Below are positions 42,798 to 53,504 of a DNA stretch of 64,000 nt, piece after piece (position 1 is the stretch's first letter; each line of letters begins with the position of its first letter). A model generated the notes under the pieces. It worked only from the letters and a program-made list of their open reading frames with translations, searched no databases and was not told where the DNA came from. The DNA is from Ichthyophis bannanicus (taxonomy: Eukaryota; Chordata; Amphibia; Gymnophiona; Ichthyophiidae), in assembly GCA_033557465.1 (NCBI GenBank), contig CM066032.1, positions 445,902,270-445,966,269 of the forward strand, in the 5' to 3' direction. The position numbers and the translations under genes were made by a program.

Positions 42798-42901
42798 GCC
42801 AAGGCCACCTGCCCTCAGGGAAAAATAAGGCAACAGGAACAGGGAAGCCCACACCAAGGGGACTAACCTTATTCAATTCAGCACAGTATTAAATTTAAAA
42901 C

Positions 42902-42904
<3 letters not shown>

Positions 42905-42934
<30 letters not shown>
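42905..42934. repeat. Long poly(T) tract in the DIRS-A leader
   Basis: About 30 T on the plus strand (poly A in the direction of the element) lie upstream of Gag. A second tract of about 22 T is at 43460-43482. Confidence 0.95.
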
Positions 42935-42937
<3 letters not shown>

Positions 42938-43630
42938 GTAAACAAAATACTCCCCAGAATCCTAGGGGTGCCCTGAGCAAAATCGCCAGCAAAAGAAACC
43001 CCAAAAACACCAGGGGAACCCGTGCGCAAGTGTTAAAAAGTGCCCTTAAAAAGCACACTTTAGAAATCCAAAATGGCCACCGCACTTTTTCACCCGCGGT
43101 AAAAAACGGCGCGAAAATACAAAGGTACCCAAATAATATGGAAAAGAAAGAAAACGACCCTCTAATAAAGGGCAAGCGAAAAAAGGCAGGAAAAAGTGCA
43201 ATTTGGAAGCCAGGGGAGCCGACAGAGCCTCTGCCCAAGCAAAGAACAGAGAGCCGAAAGCTTAAAACAAGGAAAATTCCTACCAGCTCTGGGAACAGCA
43301 AGGAACTCAGCCCACTTCTCCAAGTGACAGGCAATGTTGCAGCCGGTATGGCTCTTCCCCGAACAGCCTTGGGGAGAGCTCAACCCAGGCTTCAGAGATT
43401 CCCAGGCAGGAAGGCAGGAGCCCAAGGCAGGTCTGGCTTTCCCCAGAAAGTCCCCTGTGTCTTTTTTTTTTTTTTTTTTTTTAAAGATACAGCTACCTAG
43501 CAAAGGAAATAGAACATAAAGGACCAGAAATAAACCCCAAAAGAACTAACTAACTAGTGTTGCTCCTTCAAGTGTCACTTAGCGTGCCCAGCAGGGGCAC
43601 AGAAGTCCTCCAGCTGCAGGGAGACTGGAC

Positions 43631-43744
43631 ACACTGGGGACTTCTGGGAGCTCCGGCTGCATATATACTACAGAAGATTTGATTGGTCCAGTCTCCCGGC
43701 TGCAGGAGGAGGGACACTACCCGATGTTGGAGGACTAAACTGGA
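43631..43744. repeat. Right inverted terminal repeat of DIRS-A
   Basis: ACACTGGGGACTTCTGGGAG through CCGATGTTGGAGGACTAAAC to TGGA is the inverse of 37861-37974. In the element's direction this is the 5' end, so the promoter probably lies here. Its ATATATACTA word (43672-43681) reads TAGTATATAT in the element sense and is a possible TATA-like site, but that is only suggestive. Confidence 0.95.
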
Positions 43745-43758
43745 TTACCGAACAGGAA

Positions 43759-45142
43759 CGGGTATTTCCCAGTCCAAGGTTCTAATGAAAATCTCCTCAA
43801 AAACCAGTGAACGTATACATGATACTGAATGAAAACATTTTTAATTTTTTTTTATTTATAAGTACTAAACAAAATTATAGAAGTATCCACCTGAACAAGA
43901 AACATGAAAAGAATGTGATGGAAAGGAACAACAGAAATGATTAAAATGAAACATCATCATCACCACAATATTAACATTGATGACTGGCTGCTTCGAAGTA
44001 GCAGGGGAGGCTTTCAAAGACTTAGCCCCTTTTAACTTTTATTTTTCATAGCAGCCATTCAAAGGAAAAAAAGAAAAGGTAAAATCACAGCCGCATACAC
44101 TCAGCAAGATGCCACCATCTTGGGCATCCGCCTCCTCAAAATCATTTCAAATGGAGCTAAACTGGAAGTCAAATTTTAGCAGATATAAAGAATGCAAACT
44201 AGACAAAATTGCTTATTGTTTTGGAAAAATTTAATTTTAATTCTGCAGAACTCTAAATTGCGCTCTTAACTTTAGTATCACTCTCCTCTTATATAGCAGA
44301 CTCAGCCTGCCTTCTGAATGATCAGTACACATGTCTATGCCCACAGAATTTCAGGGTTGGGGCGATTTCTCCAAATGGGTTAGCTTTGTGCAAACCAGGA
44401 CAGTCATGAACCTCACTCCTAAGCCAAACACATCTCAGTTTCTCAAAATTACTGTTAATGTTCAGCGTACTATTTGCATCATGCCAAAGAGAGCTCCTTT
44501 CTAGAGTTCCCGTAATTTGTTAAAGTTTGCTTGGAAATCCCTCTCAATCAAGCCTGTAGTATTGACCATGATGAGAAATATTTTGGTCTCTTTCTGCCAC
44601 ATATTCTTGGTACTTTATGATCTTCTCCCTGTCAATGTGATTCACAGAACAGTTGCTTGGGTCTACTGAGTAGAGATGGTGACTTTGCAGATAGAAAGAA
44701 TCACAATCTGAGCAACAGGAAGGATATCAAGCAGATAACAGGAAGATGTAAATGTACGAACAGAAACTAAGCTTTCACTATTGTATGTCAACATTCTAAC
44801 CCAAAATTCAATACTAGGAAAGCTGTCTATACATCCTTAGGACTCTTCTTCGAAGAATGGTTCTCTGTTCAGATTCCAGAGTCTTACTTAGATGGGCAAT
44901 GGGTCACAAATCTGACCAAGGTGGCAGTTTTGAAAAATGGCTGAGAGATAAGGGAGACCACAAAGGATTAAATATATATGGCTAAGAAATCTATGATTTC
45001 TTTTGTCTCTATGTGCTTGGAACACTCACACGCACAGCAGCAAGCTGATCAAAAAAAAGTCTGCAACCATGATCAATCACCTGACATTTCAGCACTTAGT
45101 TGAACAATCAAAGGACAACATTCAGAGGCTGCAATTACATGC
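43759..45142. other. Unassigned sequence with part of repeat R2
   Basis: No gene is recognised. Bases about 44370-44520 are the reverse complement of part of the repeat at 31445-31600. The rest is AT-rich and single-copy-looking. Confidence 0.5.
44365..44525 (-). repeat. Unclassified interspersed repeat R2, copy 2
   Basis: In reverse complement this reads GGAGCTCTCTTTGGCATGAT, AACAGTAATTTTGAGAAACT, GGCTTAGGAGTGAGGTTCAT and AGCTAACCCATTTGGAG, parallel to 31449-31600. The family is unknown. Borders are uncertain. Confidence 0.6.
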
Positions 45143-46760
45143 TTGATTTTTTTTATTGAATTATTAAATCTTGCAGTATACACATAAGAAACAGAAATAT
45201 AGACAAAGTCCATAATGAATAAAAAAACGGAGTAGCAAAAATAGTAATTCCAACCCCTTCAAGGAGTACCTGATGCCTAGATGATAAACTGAGAAAGTAA
45301 TATTGTAAGCAAATATAACTAGTCGCAGGACTCCTATTACAAAACACTAAGGGGTATGTTTACTAAACCGGGCTAATGGTTAACCTGGGCTATCTCCCAC
45401 TAGGTCCCATATTATTCAATGGGACCTAGTTGCAGATAGCCCAGGTTCACCGTTAGCCTGGTTTAGTAAACATACCCCTAAATACAAGCAATTTTCAATC
45501 AAGTATAATTATTTCTCCTGAAGGAAAGTTTCCAACTGAGGACTCACAGAATACATACTGAATCCCCTGATGTGTAATCAGACACTTACAAGGAAATTGA
45601 AGAAAGAAGGCAGCCCCTAGCGCCAAGAATCTAGGTTTTAGCGTCAAGAATGAAACATCCAGAAACACATTAACTGCCTGACCACAAAAGGGGATAGACT
45701 TCTTCTGGAAATATAATCTCAATATATTTTTGTCTCCAACATATGTGGACACTGTTACGATCTCTAATATTTATTATATTTCTAAAGGGAGAGAGATAAT
45801 GGAGAGAGTAGGGGAAAGGGTAGAACTGCTCTCCACCATGAATCGCCTTGATTTGTCTGCTTTTCTAGAAAGCTTGAAGGATGATATTTTGTCTAGAGCT
45901 ACTTTACTAGTTTCTTTCTGTTATGAAGTTGATTGGAATACATCTTTTAGATATCTCTGAAAGAGAATCATAGGGGAGAGAGTGTGAGTATAAGGAAAAT
46001 TCAGAAATCTTAAATTCCTAGCATGAATAACATTTTCCAGCATTTCTAGACTACAATGCGTCACAAAATTATCCTTCATAAAAGTAGTAAAAGAAGAATT
46101 AAGGGTGGTTAACTAGGAATTAATCTTAGTAAAATTAGATTCCATACTAGAGAACTTCACATCCTGTTCAGTCAACTTTGCTGCTATATCCCCAGTAAAC
46201 TGAGAAAATTCCTTCAATGATGATCCAAGGGAAGATCTAACCAAGTAACCACCTCCCAAATGTCTTTGAAAGTTAACTCCTTAACCAACATAAACTTACA
46301 AAGAGTAAAAACGAACCACTTTAGGCATAATCACTGAAGAATGTATGGATTCATAGCCCAATCCCAAGGAAGCCATTACCAGTCCTGGGATTCCACAGGG
46401 GATAACGGCTGGGTGCTCAATGGCTCTTGAGATGCCAAACCAAATATTCCTTCAGTCAGATTAGGATGGCAGGGTGAAGCAACAACGCCCAACACATCAG
46501 AGCATTTTGTGACGGAATCTGTACTCATTGAAGAAGAATGAGGAAGTGACTGGGCATACCGATCCACTGGACCGACACCATGAAAATTTTATCTGGGTGC
46601 ACTAGCCCTTTCTTTTTCCTCCTAACCATATCCAGAAAAAGGCAAATTGCTCCAAGCTCCAATGATGCTCCAATTTCAAGGCCCTCTAATTCTGACATCA
46701 CCCACAGCAGTCCAGCACACACACTGGCAAGGATCTGGTGAGGAACAGCACCTAGTCCCG
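45143..46760 (-). mobile_element. Possible L1-like ORF1 remnant, minus strand
   Basis: The minus-strand frame at 45752-45495 contains a run like SIPFCGQAVNVFLDVS followed by ALGAAFFLQFPCKCLITHQG and YVFCE. This resembles the C-terminal domain of L1-type ORF1 proteins (pattern FxGxxVxxFxDxS...RFPxKxxxxxxGxxYxF). Upstream text to about 46740 includes a frame with LEIGASLEL and RRKKKGLVHPDK. The low end of the repeat (45143-45165) reads TTGATTTTTTTTATTGAATT, which as reverse complement is an AATAAAAAAA-type 3' end. Frames are broken, and a palindromic MITE lies inside. The assignment is from memory of the family and is moderate to weak. Confidence 0.42.
45351..45478. mobile_element. 128-bp palindromic MITE with TAA duplication
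   Basis: The arms GGGGTATGTTTACTAAACCG through AACCTGGGCTATCT and GGGACCTAGT pair across the element with their reverse complements. The centre lies near CATATTATTCAATG. TAA occurs on both sides (45348-45350 and 45479-45481), as for PIF/Harbinger insertions. It is similar in plan to 28097-28226. Confidence 0.82.
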
Positions 46761-48656
46761 TACCTGAATATTTTTAATTGAAACTGATCTGATATGGATG
46801 AAAAATATTTCAAAACTCTTTCAAAGGACAACTGCCTTTCAAAAAACACTGCATGGATATAATAAAAGATCTGATAAAGTAATATAATAATGAAAACTGG
46901 CTTCCTATGATTTGTTTGGGTCGTATGTTGCTGAATATATGTCCCCTCCCCCACCTTGAACTTACTCCTCTCTCCACAAGCTCACTTACAGTCACCAGCT
47001 TTTACTTACGACACACTACATCTGAATCGCCATGAAAAAAAGCCCTGTGTGTCATGAAGGCTTCTCCTAGACACTTCTTAAAAAGTCACAAGGGCAAGAA
47101 CAACTAATTTCTTAAAAATTATGCACGATCATTTTTAGGCTGCTTGCTCAGATTCATTAAGAAGGGTCTGATTCCCCAAAGCTTATACTGTGTAATTAGC
47201 AGCAACAAACACTGACGGAGATTTCACTCTTCAGGTCAGCTTATGGGATTAATCACAAAAGGTTTTGTAAATTTCAAAAGATATCTACACAGATGCCGGG
47301 GAAAGAAAAAAAAACACAGACTGGCATAATAGATATGGCCAGAACCACTAAGCTGCTTCAGATTTGTGAGATGCAGACCGCCACTCCAATAAATTTTATG
47401 GAAAAAGTCATAAAAGTGGAGTAGGGAAAAAAAATAAAAAAAACAAAGGATTTGCAGACTTCAAGGCAGCTTTAGAAAAAAACTGGCAATGCATAAAAAC
47501 GGTAAACAGACTAACAAGAGGAGATCAGTCTTAATAAACAGGACAGGGTCACATGGGCTTACTTCTGAAACCCATAAAGGTCCCTTAGTATCTAATTATT
47601 TTTGAGAAAGGACTGAGTTTTTTATTCCCTCATTTGCCTTCTGGCAGTAGATTGGCTCATACTTCATTAGTCAGCTTTTTAAAATGAAATATACTCATTC
47701 ATATGGCAAGAGGCTTTTTTTTATTGACATGCTGCAGTGTTATGTATGTCTTTCTTGTGATATATAACCACACAGTATCAAGTGTTCCATTAGGCAGGCA
47801 TATTGTAATGTAACCAAAGCAAATTTCTGTCACTTAGACAAAGTATGGCATGCAGTTATTAATGTCAAGGGTAGTAATTCCTACATTTTAAATTTAAGTA
47901 TGAGCTATAAAAAAATAAATTATAATAGAAAGGTTTACCAATTGGGGAGGCACTTTTTTCCTATTTTCTGCCCCCCTTCCCGAAAAAAACAAACAGCGCC
48001 AAGTTCTCGGATCCGACACATGCTCACATGCGTCGCTGTTTGTGTCTCTAAATAGTAAATAGTATATATCAAACTAGTGGCTGCACAATTTGAAGAGGAA
48101 AGACATCACCCTGTGTGGTCAAGATAGATGTGTACATGTATTAAGAAAACGTATAGTTGATGAGCAATTAAAATATGTCACGTTCTGACCGCAATAAATC
48201 CTGTAGCACCCACTTTTAAACAATCCCTCCCTCCTCGATTAAAAACAGTACATTGAACCTGGGTGTTTTGTGGATGAATTCTGCTATTGTGCATTAACTT
48301 CACCACCAACAAAAGGAGGGCACTTGCCATGTGCCTCTTTCACTATTCCCAATCACCTGGCTTGGTTAGCTCCCTCCTCCCCCCCCCCCGCCCCGCCCCC
48401 AAGGAAGAGCGAGAAATCACAACTGCACTTTGTGTTGTGGGGAAGAGGAGAAAAGTTCAGTCTTGGTTATTAAGAACTCTAACATCTGAAGTGCTAGTGA
48501 TGAAAGCTAACCCTTTTAATGATAAAACAGCACATTTACGGTGCCTGTACAAAATAGTAACTCAAATTGGTATGCATTTCTCTCTCTTCCTTGTCTTCAC
48601 ATCACTTCTAAAATGTCTCCTCAGAAGCTACTTGTATACCTAACAATGTTCTTTCC
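46761..48656. other. About 1.9 kb with no recognised gene; conserved-element look
   Basis: No repeat signature was found. The 47600-47930 part is AT-rich with moderate complexity (TCATTTGCCTTCTGGCAGTA, ATGGCATGCAGTTATTAATG) and has the look of vertebrate non-coding regulatory sequence, but nothing in the window proves conservation. C-rich runs occur near 48380-48400. Confidence 0.35.
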
Positions 48657-49435
48657 TTGAATCCTGCTAGACCACTTCTGGATGAGTGGGTTATGCTCCC
48701 TTGCCAGCAGGTACAGACAAACTTGAGCAACTTTCAACAATGTCATCACTCTGCAACATCAGCCTCCAAAGATTACCCAAATATGCCCTGCATCCAGTTC
48801 AGATGGCACAAAACACCACTGCCCATATCCTACATAGAATCTCAAAATTCGAACATCTTGCACCAATACTAAAGTAATTGCACAGGTTACCTCTAGCAAG
48901 CCATATTATATAAAAAATCCTATTAATGATATTTAAAATATCGAACAATCCTGCCTCAAGCTACCCTGTACAAAACATGTGATAACAGATCAAGGAGACA
49001 CTGTATGCAGAACACATTCATCATCCCATCCACGACAGCAAGAAGTAGCCAAACCGGCTGCTCTCAAGCATTCTCACTGTATGCACCAAGTACCTGGAAT
49101 GCTCTCCCAGTAAAGATATGAACCAATACAGACCTCACAAGCTTACACAAAGAGCTGAAAATGTACCTATTCCAGCAACACTTCAGAAACAGCTTAACCT
49201 ATACAGAGATCATATATGATTGCCCTAACCCAGTTCAATAGATACTGTATTCCAACCTGCATGTCTCCTTCCCCAGTTTCCCTATAAAACTTCGCCTGTA
49301 ATAACCCACTTCTCCTGTAAACCACACATGTTCTAACACATTCTATGTAACCGTATAACCAATTAATGTCAACTGTAAACTGCTCTGAGCTTAAGATGGA
49401 ATGGTATATAAAAATGATTAAATAAATAAGTACTG
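48657..49435 (+). mobile_element. L2-like LINE 3' fragment
   Basis: Decayed RT C-terminal text is followed by a tail: the CTGGAATGCTCTCCCAGTAA phrase (W-NALPVK), the TACCTATTCCAGCAACACTT phrase, and then the tail GTAAACTGCTCTGAGCTTAA with GGAATGGTATATAAAAATGA and TTAAATAAATAAG. The tail plan (GTAAAC...GGTATATAA) is the same as in the L2-type copies at 30157-30218 and 62820-62885. Frames are fully broken. Confidence 0.72.
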
Positions 49436-50374
49436 GTGCAAAACCGAGAGAAGCCAGTATGACACTTCCCAAAGTGGTAAGCAAGACTAAGAAACTCAGA
49501 CATAACTCAGAAACTTGACCATTAATAACCAATCAAATTACACATTTGGAACAAGTATTTGGCTCTCCTACCATAATCAACTTCATCAGATACTGATACC
49601 GACAAGACAAATCAAGCGGAAGTGGGACTCCCATAGCTGCAGAAGAAATCTTCCAGGGTGGGTCTACTAGGGCTTTGCTTTTGTGTTTTGGTGCTATGTG
49701 AGAAGGATAAAGCATTAGTATTACATCTTCAGAACTTTCATTAAGAACAATAATAAAGGTCCTGGAATGGTTTAGCGAGATTCAAGAAAAGCAAATGATC
49801 AGGAATGTAACAATTCTCCTTCCAGATGGGTGGGATGTATCCAAGTAGTCAGGACACAGGATAGGAGGAAGACGCCGCTATGGAGAGAACTGCCCTACCA
49901 AATGTGTCATTTGCTCTTACTCACACCTGCAATCTATAATGTTTCACAACAAGGTAGCTGCCATACAGATGATCTCCAGAGACACCAAGAGAGTCCAAAA
50001 CAAGGCACTCATACTCACAAACAGGCACAGGGCAGCAACAGGAGCAGAGCGAAGAAAACTCAACACTGTGAATATGAAGAACCAGCTTTTATTTGAACCA
50101 CCCCAACACTGGCGATGTTTCGGCAAGACTGCCTTCTTCAGGGTGTAAACCTTAGCTGTATGCCCAGGTAACACACACAGGGCAGCAACCAAGTCCTCTA
50201 TTACCCACTGGATTAAGAAGGCATGTGCTGGAGGAAGTCTGAGTTCACTTCACTAGGGCACAGATCAACTCCTGGATGGAGTCTGCCTTGGTTTCTCTGG
50301 AGAGCAGCAACAGCATTTTGCTGGCCCTGGACATACAGGCTGCCTCTTCCTTGCCCCTGACTAACTTCCCTTTT
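49436..50374. other. Unassigned sequence containing a GAAAC hairpin motif
   Basis: No gene is recognised. On the minus strand, bases about 50150-50060 read CCTGAAGAAGGCAGTCTTGC then CGAAACATCGCCAGTGTTGG and later AATAAAAGCTGG. This looks like the 3' end of an unidentified retroelement. The CTGAAGA-stem-GAAAC order faintly resembles a hammerhead core (see findings). Confidence 0.4.
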
Positions 50375-51445
50375 CACCATTTTGGTGGCTCTTTTCCTTA
50401 CCTTTTCTAATTCTGCTCTATCCTTTTTAAGATTTGGTGACCAGAACTGCACACAATATTCAAGGTGTGGTCCCACCATGGAACGATAGGGAAGCATTAT
50501 TTACTTATTTACATTCTCTTATATACCACATTATTCGGCATCAGTGCGGTTTACGTTGAACAAACTGAAATTACATTGAACAGGGCATTATAACTTCGAG
50601 ATAACTATTTTACAGGGAACATGGGCTATGGAGGGTTAAGTGGCTTGCCCAAGACCACAAGGAGCACCTGTGGGACTAGAAACCCCAGTCCTTCTGGCCC
50701 AAGGTTGCTGTCCTCTAGTGGGATTTGAACCTCCAACCTTCCGGCCTGAAGTACCTTGCCCCAACCACTAGGCCACTCCTCCACTCCAATCCTTGATTTT
50801 ATTCTCCATTCCTTTCCTTATGATTTCTAGCATTCTATAGGTATTTGCTTTCTTGGCCACCGCTGCACACTGGGCAGAGGGTTTCAATGTATTATCCATG
50901 ATGAGGCCTAAATCTTTTTTCTGGGTGGTGGTGACTAATGTGGAACCTTGTATCGTGTAACTGTACTTTGGGTTGTTTTTCCCTAAGTGCATACCTTTGC
51001 ACTTGTCCACATTAAATGTCATCTGATATTTGGACGCACAGTCTTCCAAGTTATCAAGATCCTCTTGCAATGTTTTACAATCCTCTTGCATTTTAATAGC
51101 TTCAAATAATTTTGTGTCATCTGCAAATTAGTTCACCTCACTCGCTGTTCCCATTTCCAGGTTATTTATGAATATGTTAAAAAGCAGCAGGCCCCGCAGA
51201 GATCCCTGGGGTACTCCACTATTCACCTTTCTTCAATGAAAAAAATTGTCCATTTAGCCCTACTCTCTGCTTTCTTTCTTTTAATCAGTTCTGGATCCAC
51301 AACAGTACACTGCCTCCAATCCCATGACTTCCTAATTTCACCAAGGGATCTTGTCAAAGGCTTTCTGAAAATCCAAATACACTGTATCGACTGGCTCACC
51401 TTTGAGAACCTGTTTATTCACTCCTTCAAAAAAGTATAACAGATT
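50375..51445 (-). mobile_element. CR1 LINE fragment, minus strand, split by a SINE
   Basis: The minus strand covers the CR1 RT palm to C-terminal domain: from the EGVNK region at about 51440 through QKAFDKI, NSGVPQ, NDLE (about 51165) and LDNLEDCASKYQMTFNVDKC (51050-50990), to KVQRRATK near 50385. The SINE at 50500-50786 interrupts it. Frames are broken in several places. It abuts a DIRS-C remnant at about 51450. Confidence 0.85.
50500..50786 (-). mobile_element. tRNA-derived SINE with an L2-type 3' tail
   Basis: In reverse complement, the head reads GGAGGAGTGGCCTAGTGGTT (A-box match TAGTGGTTGGGG), with the B box GGTTCAAATCCC opposite 50720-50731. The body includes CTTGTGGTCTTGGGCAAGCC. The 3' part, GTAAACCGCACTGATGCCGA then ATAATGTGGTATATAAGAGA and TAAATAAGTAAATAA, parallels the L2-type LINE tail at 30157-30218 (GTAAACCGCGCTGATACCGA). 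A shared tail implies mobilisation by the L2 reverse transcriptase. CR1 sequence is on both sides. Confidence 0.85.
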
Positions 51446-51491
51446 ACCAGTGCTGTGTCCTCCCTGGACTGATCCAGAGAGTCTGACTGAA

Positions 51492-51972
51492 TCATCCATT
51501 TGGTCTCCAGTCATCCCAGTATGTGTGGACTTTAATTCCCTGTTTGTGCAGGCACATCGTCACAATCACTATGACCTTGGAGAAGGTTAAGGCAGTGGCC
51601 AGGCCAAAAGACAGAGTCAGAAATTGGAAACGACAGCCCAAGACACAGAAATAGAGGCACCGCTGGTGCTGTCTCTGAATAGGGATATGAACATAGGCCT
51701 CTGCCAGATCTCCTTTCCAGACTGACACAATGACTGACCTGATAGTCTCCATGTGGTAATGTAGAAAACAAAGCTTGGAATTGACTGCCTTCAGATCCAG
51801 GATGGGACAGAAGTGATCTCCCTTCTTGGACACTATGAAGGTCCCAGATGGAATAACGCCCCTGACTCTGATCTGTTGAGGGCACGAATAAAATAGCTTG
51901 CAATTGCAGGAGATGCAGAATAGTTTCTTCAACTGCAACCTGCTTTAGTGGGGAGCCACAGAGAGACTCCAC
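51492..51972 (-). pseudogene. DIRS-C reverse transcriptase fragment
   Basis: One minus-strand frame shows VSKKGDHFCPILDLKAVNSK, METIRSVIVSV, LAEAYVHIPI, SFGLATALTFSKV and, at the active-site position, YWDD in place of YLDD. So the aspartates remain but a neighbouring residue changed. An overlapping frame (51972-51532) holds the upstream part. It is cut at 51492 by stops. The comparison is with DIRS-A by eye. Confidence 0.82.
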
Positions 51973-52147
51973 AAAGGTGTTCCACAGAAGCTCTGCAAAT
52001 TCCAGCGCATTTCTCCGATTTAGGACCTCTAGGTCTCATTGATCTAAGGTGACTTTGGTCCACTCTGAGAGAAGCAACCAGAGCTTCCATCCAACTGGCT
52101 GCCCCTCAAAAGGGACCTGTCATATCTCACTGCAGGGGCTTCCTGGC

Positions 52148-53270
52148 TTAGAGGGCAGCTGTGATTGAGTCATGAAACTGTTGAGAGCTCCAAAAGGGCT
52201 GAATCATCTTAGATGTAGCATTATAATTGGAGGAGGCCTTATACAGATGCCTAGAAGTCCAAGTGCATCTGCAAGCTCCCTGTAAGGCCCTTTGAGTGCA
52301 CTCCTGCGCCTCTCCCCCCAGGCCTATCTTCAGGGAGCTATTGAGGACATGCCTCTCCAAGGTCTTTCAGCATCTTTTCCAGATCCTCTCCAAAGATGAA
52401 ACTACCCCAAAAAGGGAGTTTACTCAAACAAAGTTTAGTGACGGCATCCTTTGACCAACTGTGGAGCTACAATCACTGCCAGCAGGGACTTGGAAGAGGT
52501 CCGGAACAGGCTGTACAGGCCATCTGTCACGAATGCAGCAACTGACTCCAGTCTCACAACTTTTAGGCTGTCTGACATTGGATCCAGCATAAGAGAGCAT
52601 GGACCACTAGACCCATACAAAGCACCACCTGATAGTTCAATGTCAAACCTGAAAAGGCATTCTTAAGGAGAGCCTACACTCTCCTATCATGAAACTCTTT
52701 GGGAGCAGCATCCTCTTCCATGGGATTCTCAGGCATTTCATCACTGCTATGACCGGGGCATCCACTCAAGACAGAACTTTAGGACCTCTAAGGCCCAGCT
52801 CACGTGTCTCCCACTGAGAGACAGGAAGCTGACGCAAAGGTTCAGGGAGAAGGAAAAATCCCAAAGGTCACCTAATACCCTAAGAAATGGGATCCACAGG
52901 CACAGCTTCTGACAGAGCAGGCTCAGCTATATGGAGAGCTGCCATGGCAGCCTGTATCAGGGCAGATAGACCCGCCATGTGAAACAGGTGGAACACAGGA
53001 TAATCCTTGCCCGCCATGAGAGGAAGCTACCCTTCCTTCTCAGACTCGTCTTCCAGGGAGAAAAATCCTCACCCAGACAACCTCCATAGGGGATAAGGCT
53101 GAACTCCCAGGAGAATGGGAGGATGAAGAGGTAAAGCAGAGATGTTTAAGCCTCTTTCTGCCTGTGATAGAAAGTAGTCCATGAGTTGTTTTGGAAGCTG
53201 TTGCATAAAGGCAAAACAAAGGAGGTCCTCTGACTCCAAGCAAACACTGGGCCTACTGGCCTCCACTACC
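52148..53270 (-). pseudogene. DIRS-C Gag-like ORF1 remnant
   Basis: Minus-strand fragments (including 52620-52435, with a DPMSDSLKVVRLESVAAFVT stretch, equivalent to VTRVESGSAYLADLCY in DIRS-A) lie in the Gag position. The text at 52430-52390 corresponds to the LPFKG..GEDLEKM segment. No frame exceeds about 70 codons. Confidence 0.55.
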
Positions 53271-53504
53271 GTGATCCCTGCACTGTAGTTTAGGCCAGAA
53301 AGAAAGGCTTAACTATGCTACGCACCAGTCCAAATACCTTGCCACCTGCTAGAAGCAGACAAATATTGGCTTCTCTCAGTATAAGTCATCACTCTGTATA
53401 AGTACTGGTGAATCACTGAAAGTTGTTAGAGCCTGCCACCACCTGCTGGCAAGGGAGCATAACAAACTCATTGGGACTGGTCTAGCAGGAAAAGAAACTA
53501 TGGG

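Larger units (their letters stand above)
37819..43758 (-). mobile_element. DIRS-type tyrosine-recombinase retrotransposon, family A, nearly intact
   Basis: Read on the minus strand, the order is right ITR, leader, Gag (42797-41357), RT/RNase H (about 41592-39456), tyrosine recombinase (39879-38416), internal complementary region, left ITR. The ITRs are about 114 bases with one mismatch. RT/RNase H and recombinase frames overlap by 424 bases, and Gag overlaps the probable start of RT, as is usual for the family. There is no target duplication, consistent with recombinase-mediated integration. Outer ends are placed by the internal junction. It sits inside an older LINE/SINE tail. About 5.94 kb, it is the best preserved element in the window. 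Confidence 0.95.
51450..53500 (-). mobile_element. DIRS-type retrotransposon remnant, family C copy 3
   Basis: On the minus strand, Gag-like text (about 53270-52150) precedes RT text (51972-51492). The 5' end at 53455-53500 (CATAACAAACTCATTGGGAC, TGGTCTAGCAGGA) matches the end of copy 2 at 24530-24565. RNase H and recombinase are missing, so the element is truncated where the CR1 begins. Extensive shifts and stops are present. Confidence 0.75.

Noticed and set aside
42905..42934. Poly(T) tract as a bacterial-type terminator or processed pseudogene tail
   Set aside because: It lies inside the DIRS-A leader with element sequence on both sides and has no stem-loop or gene body to belong to.
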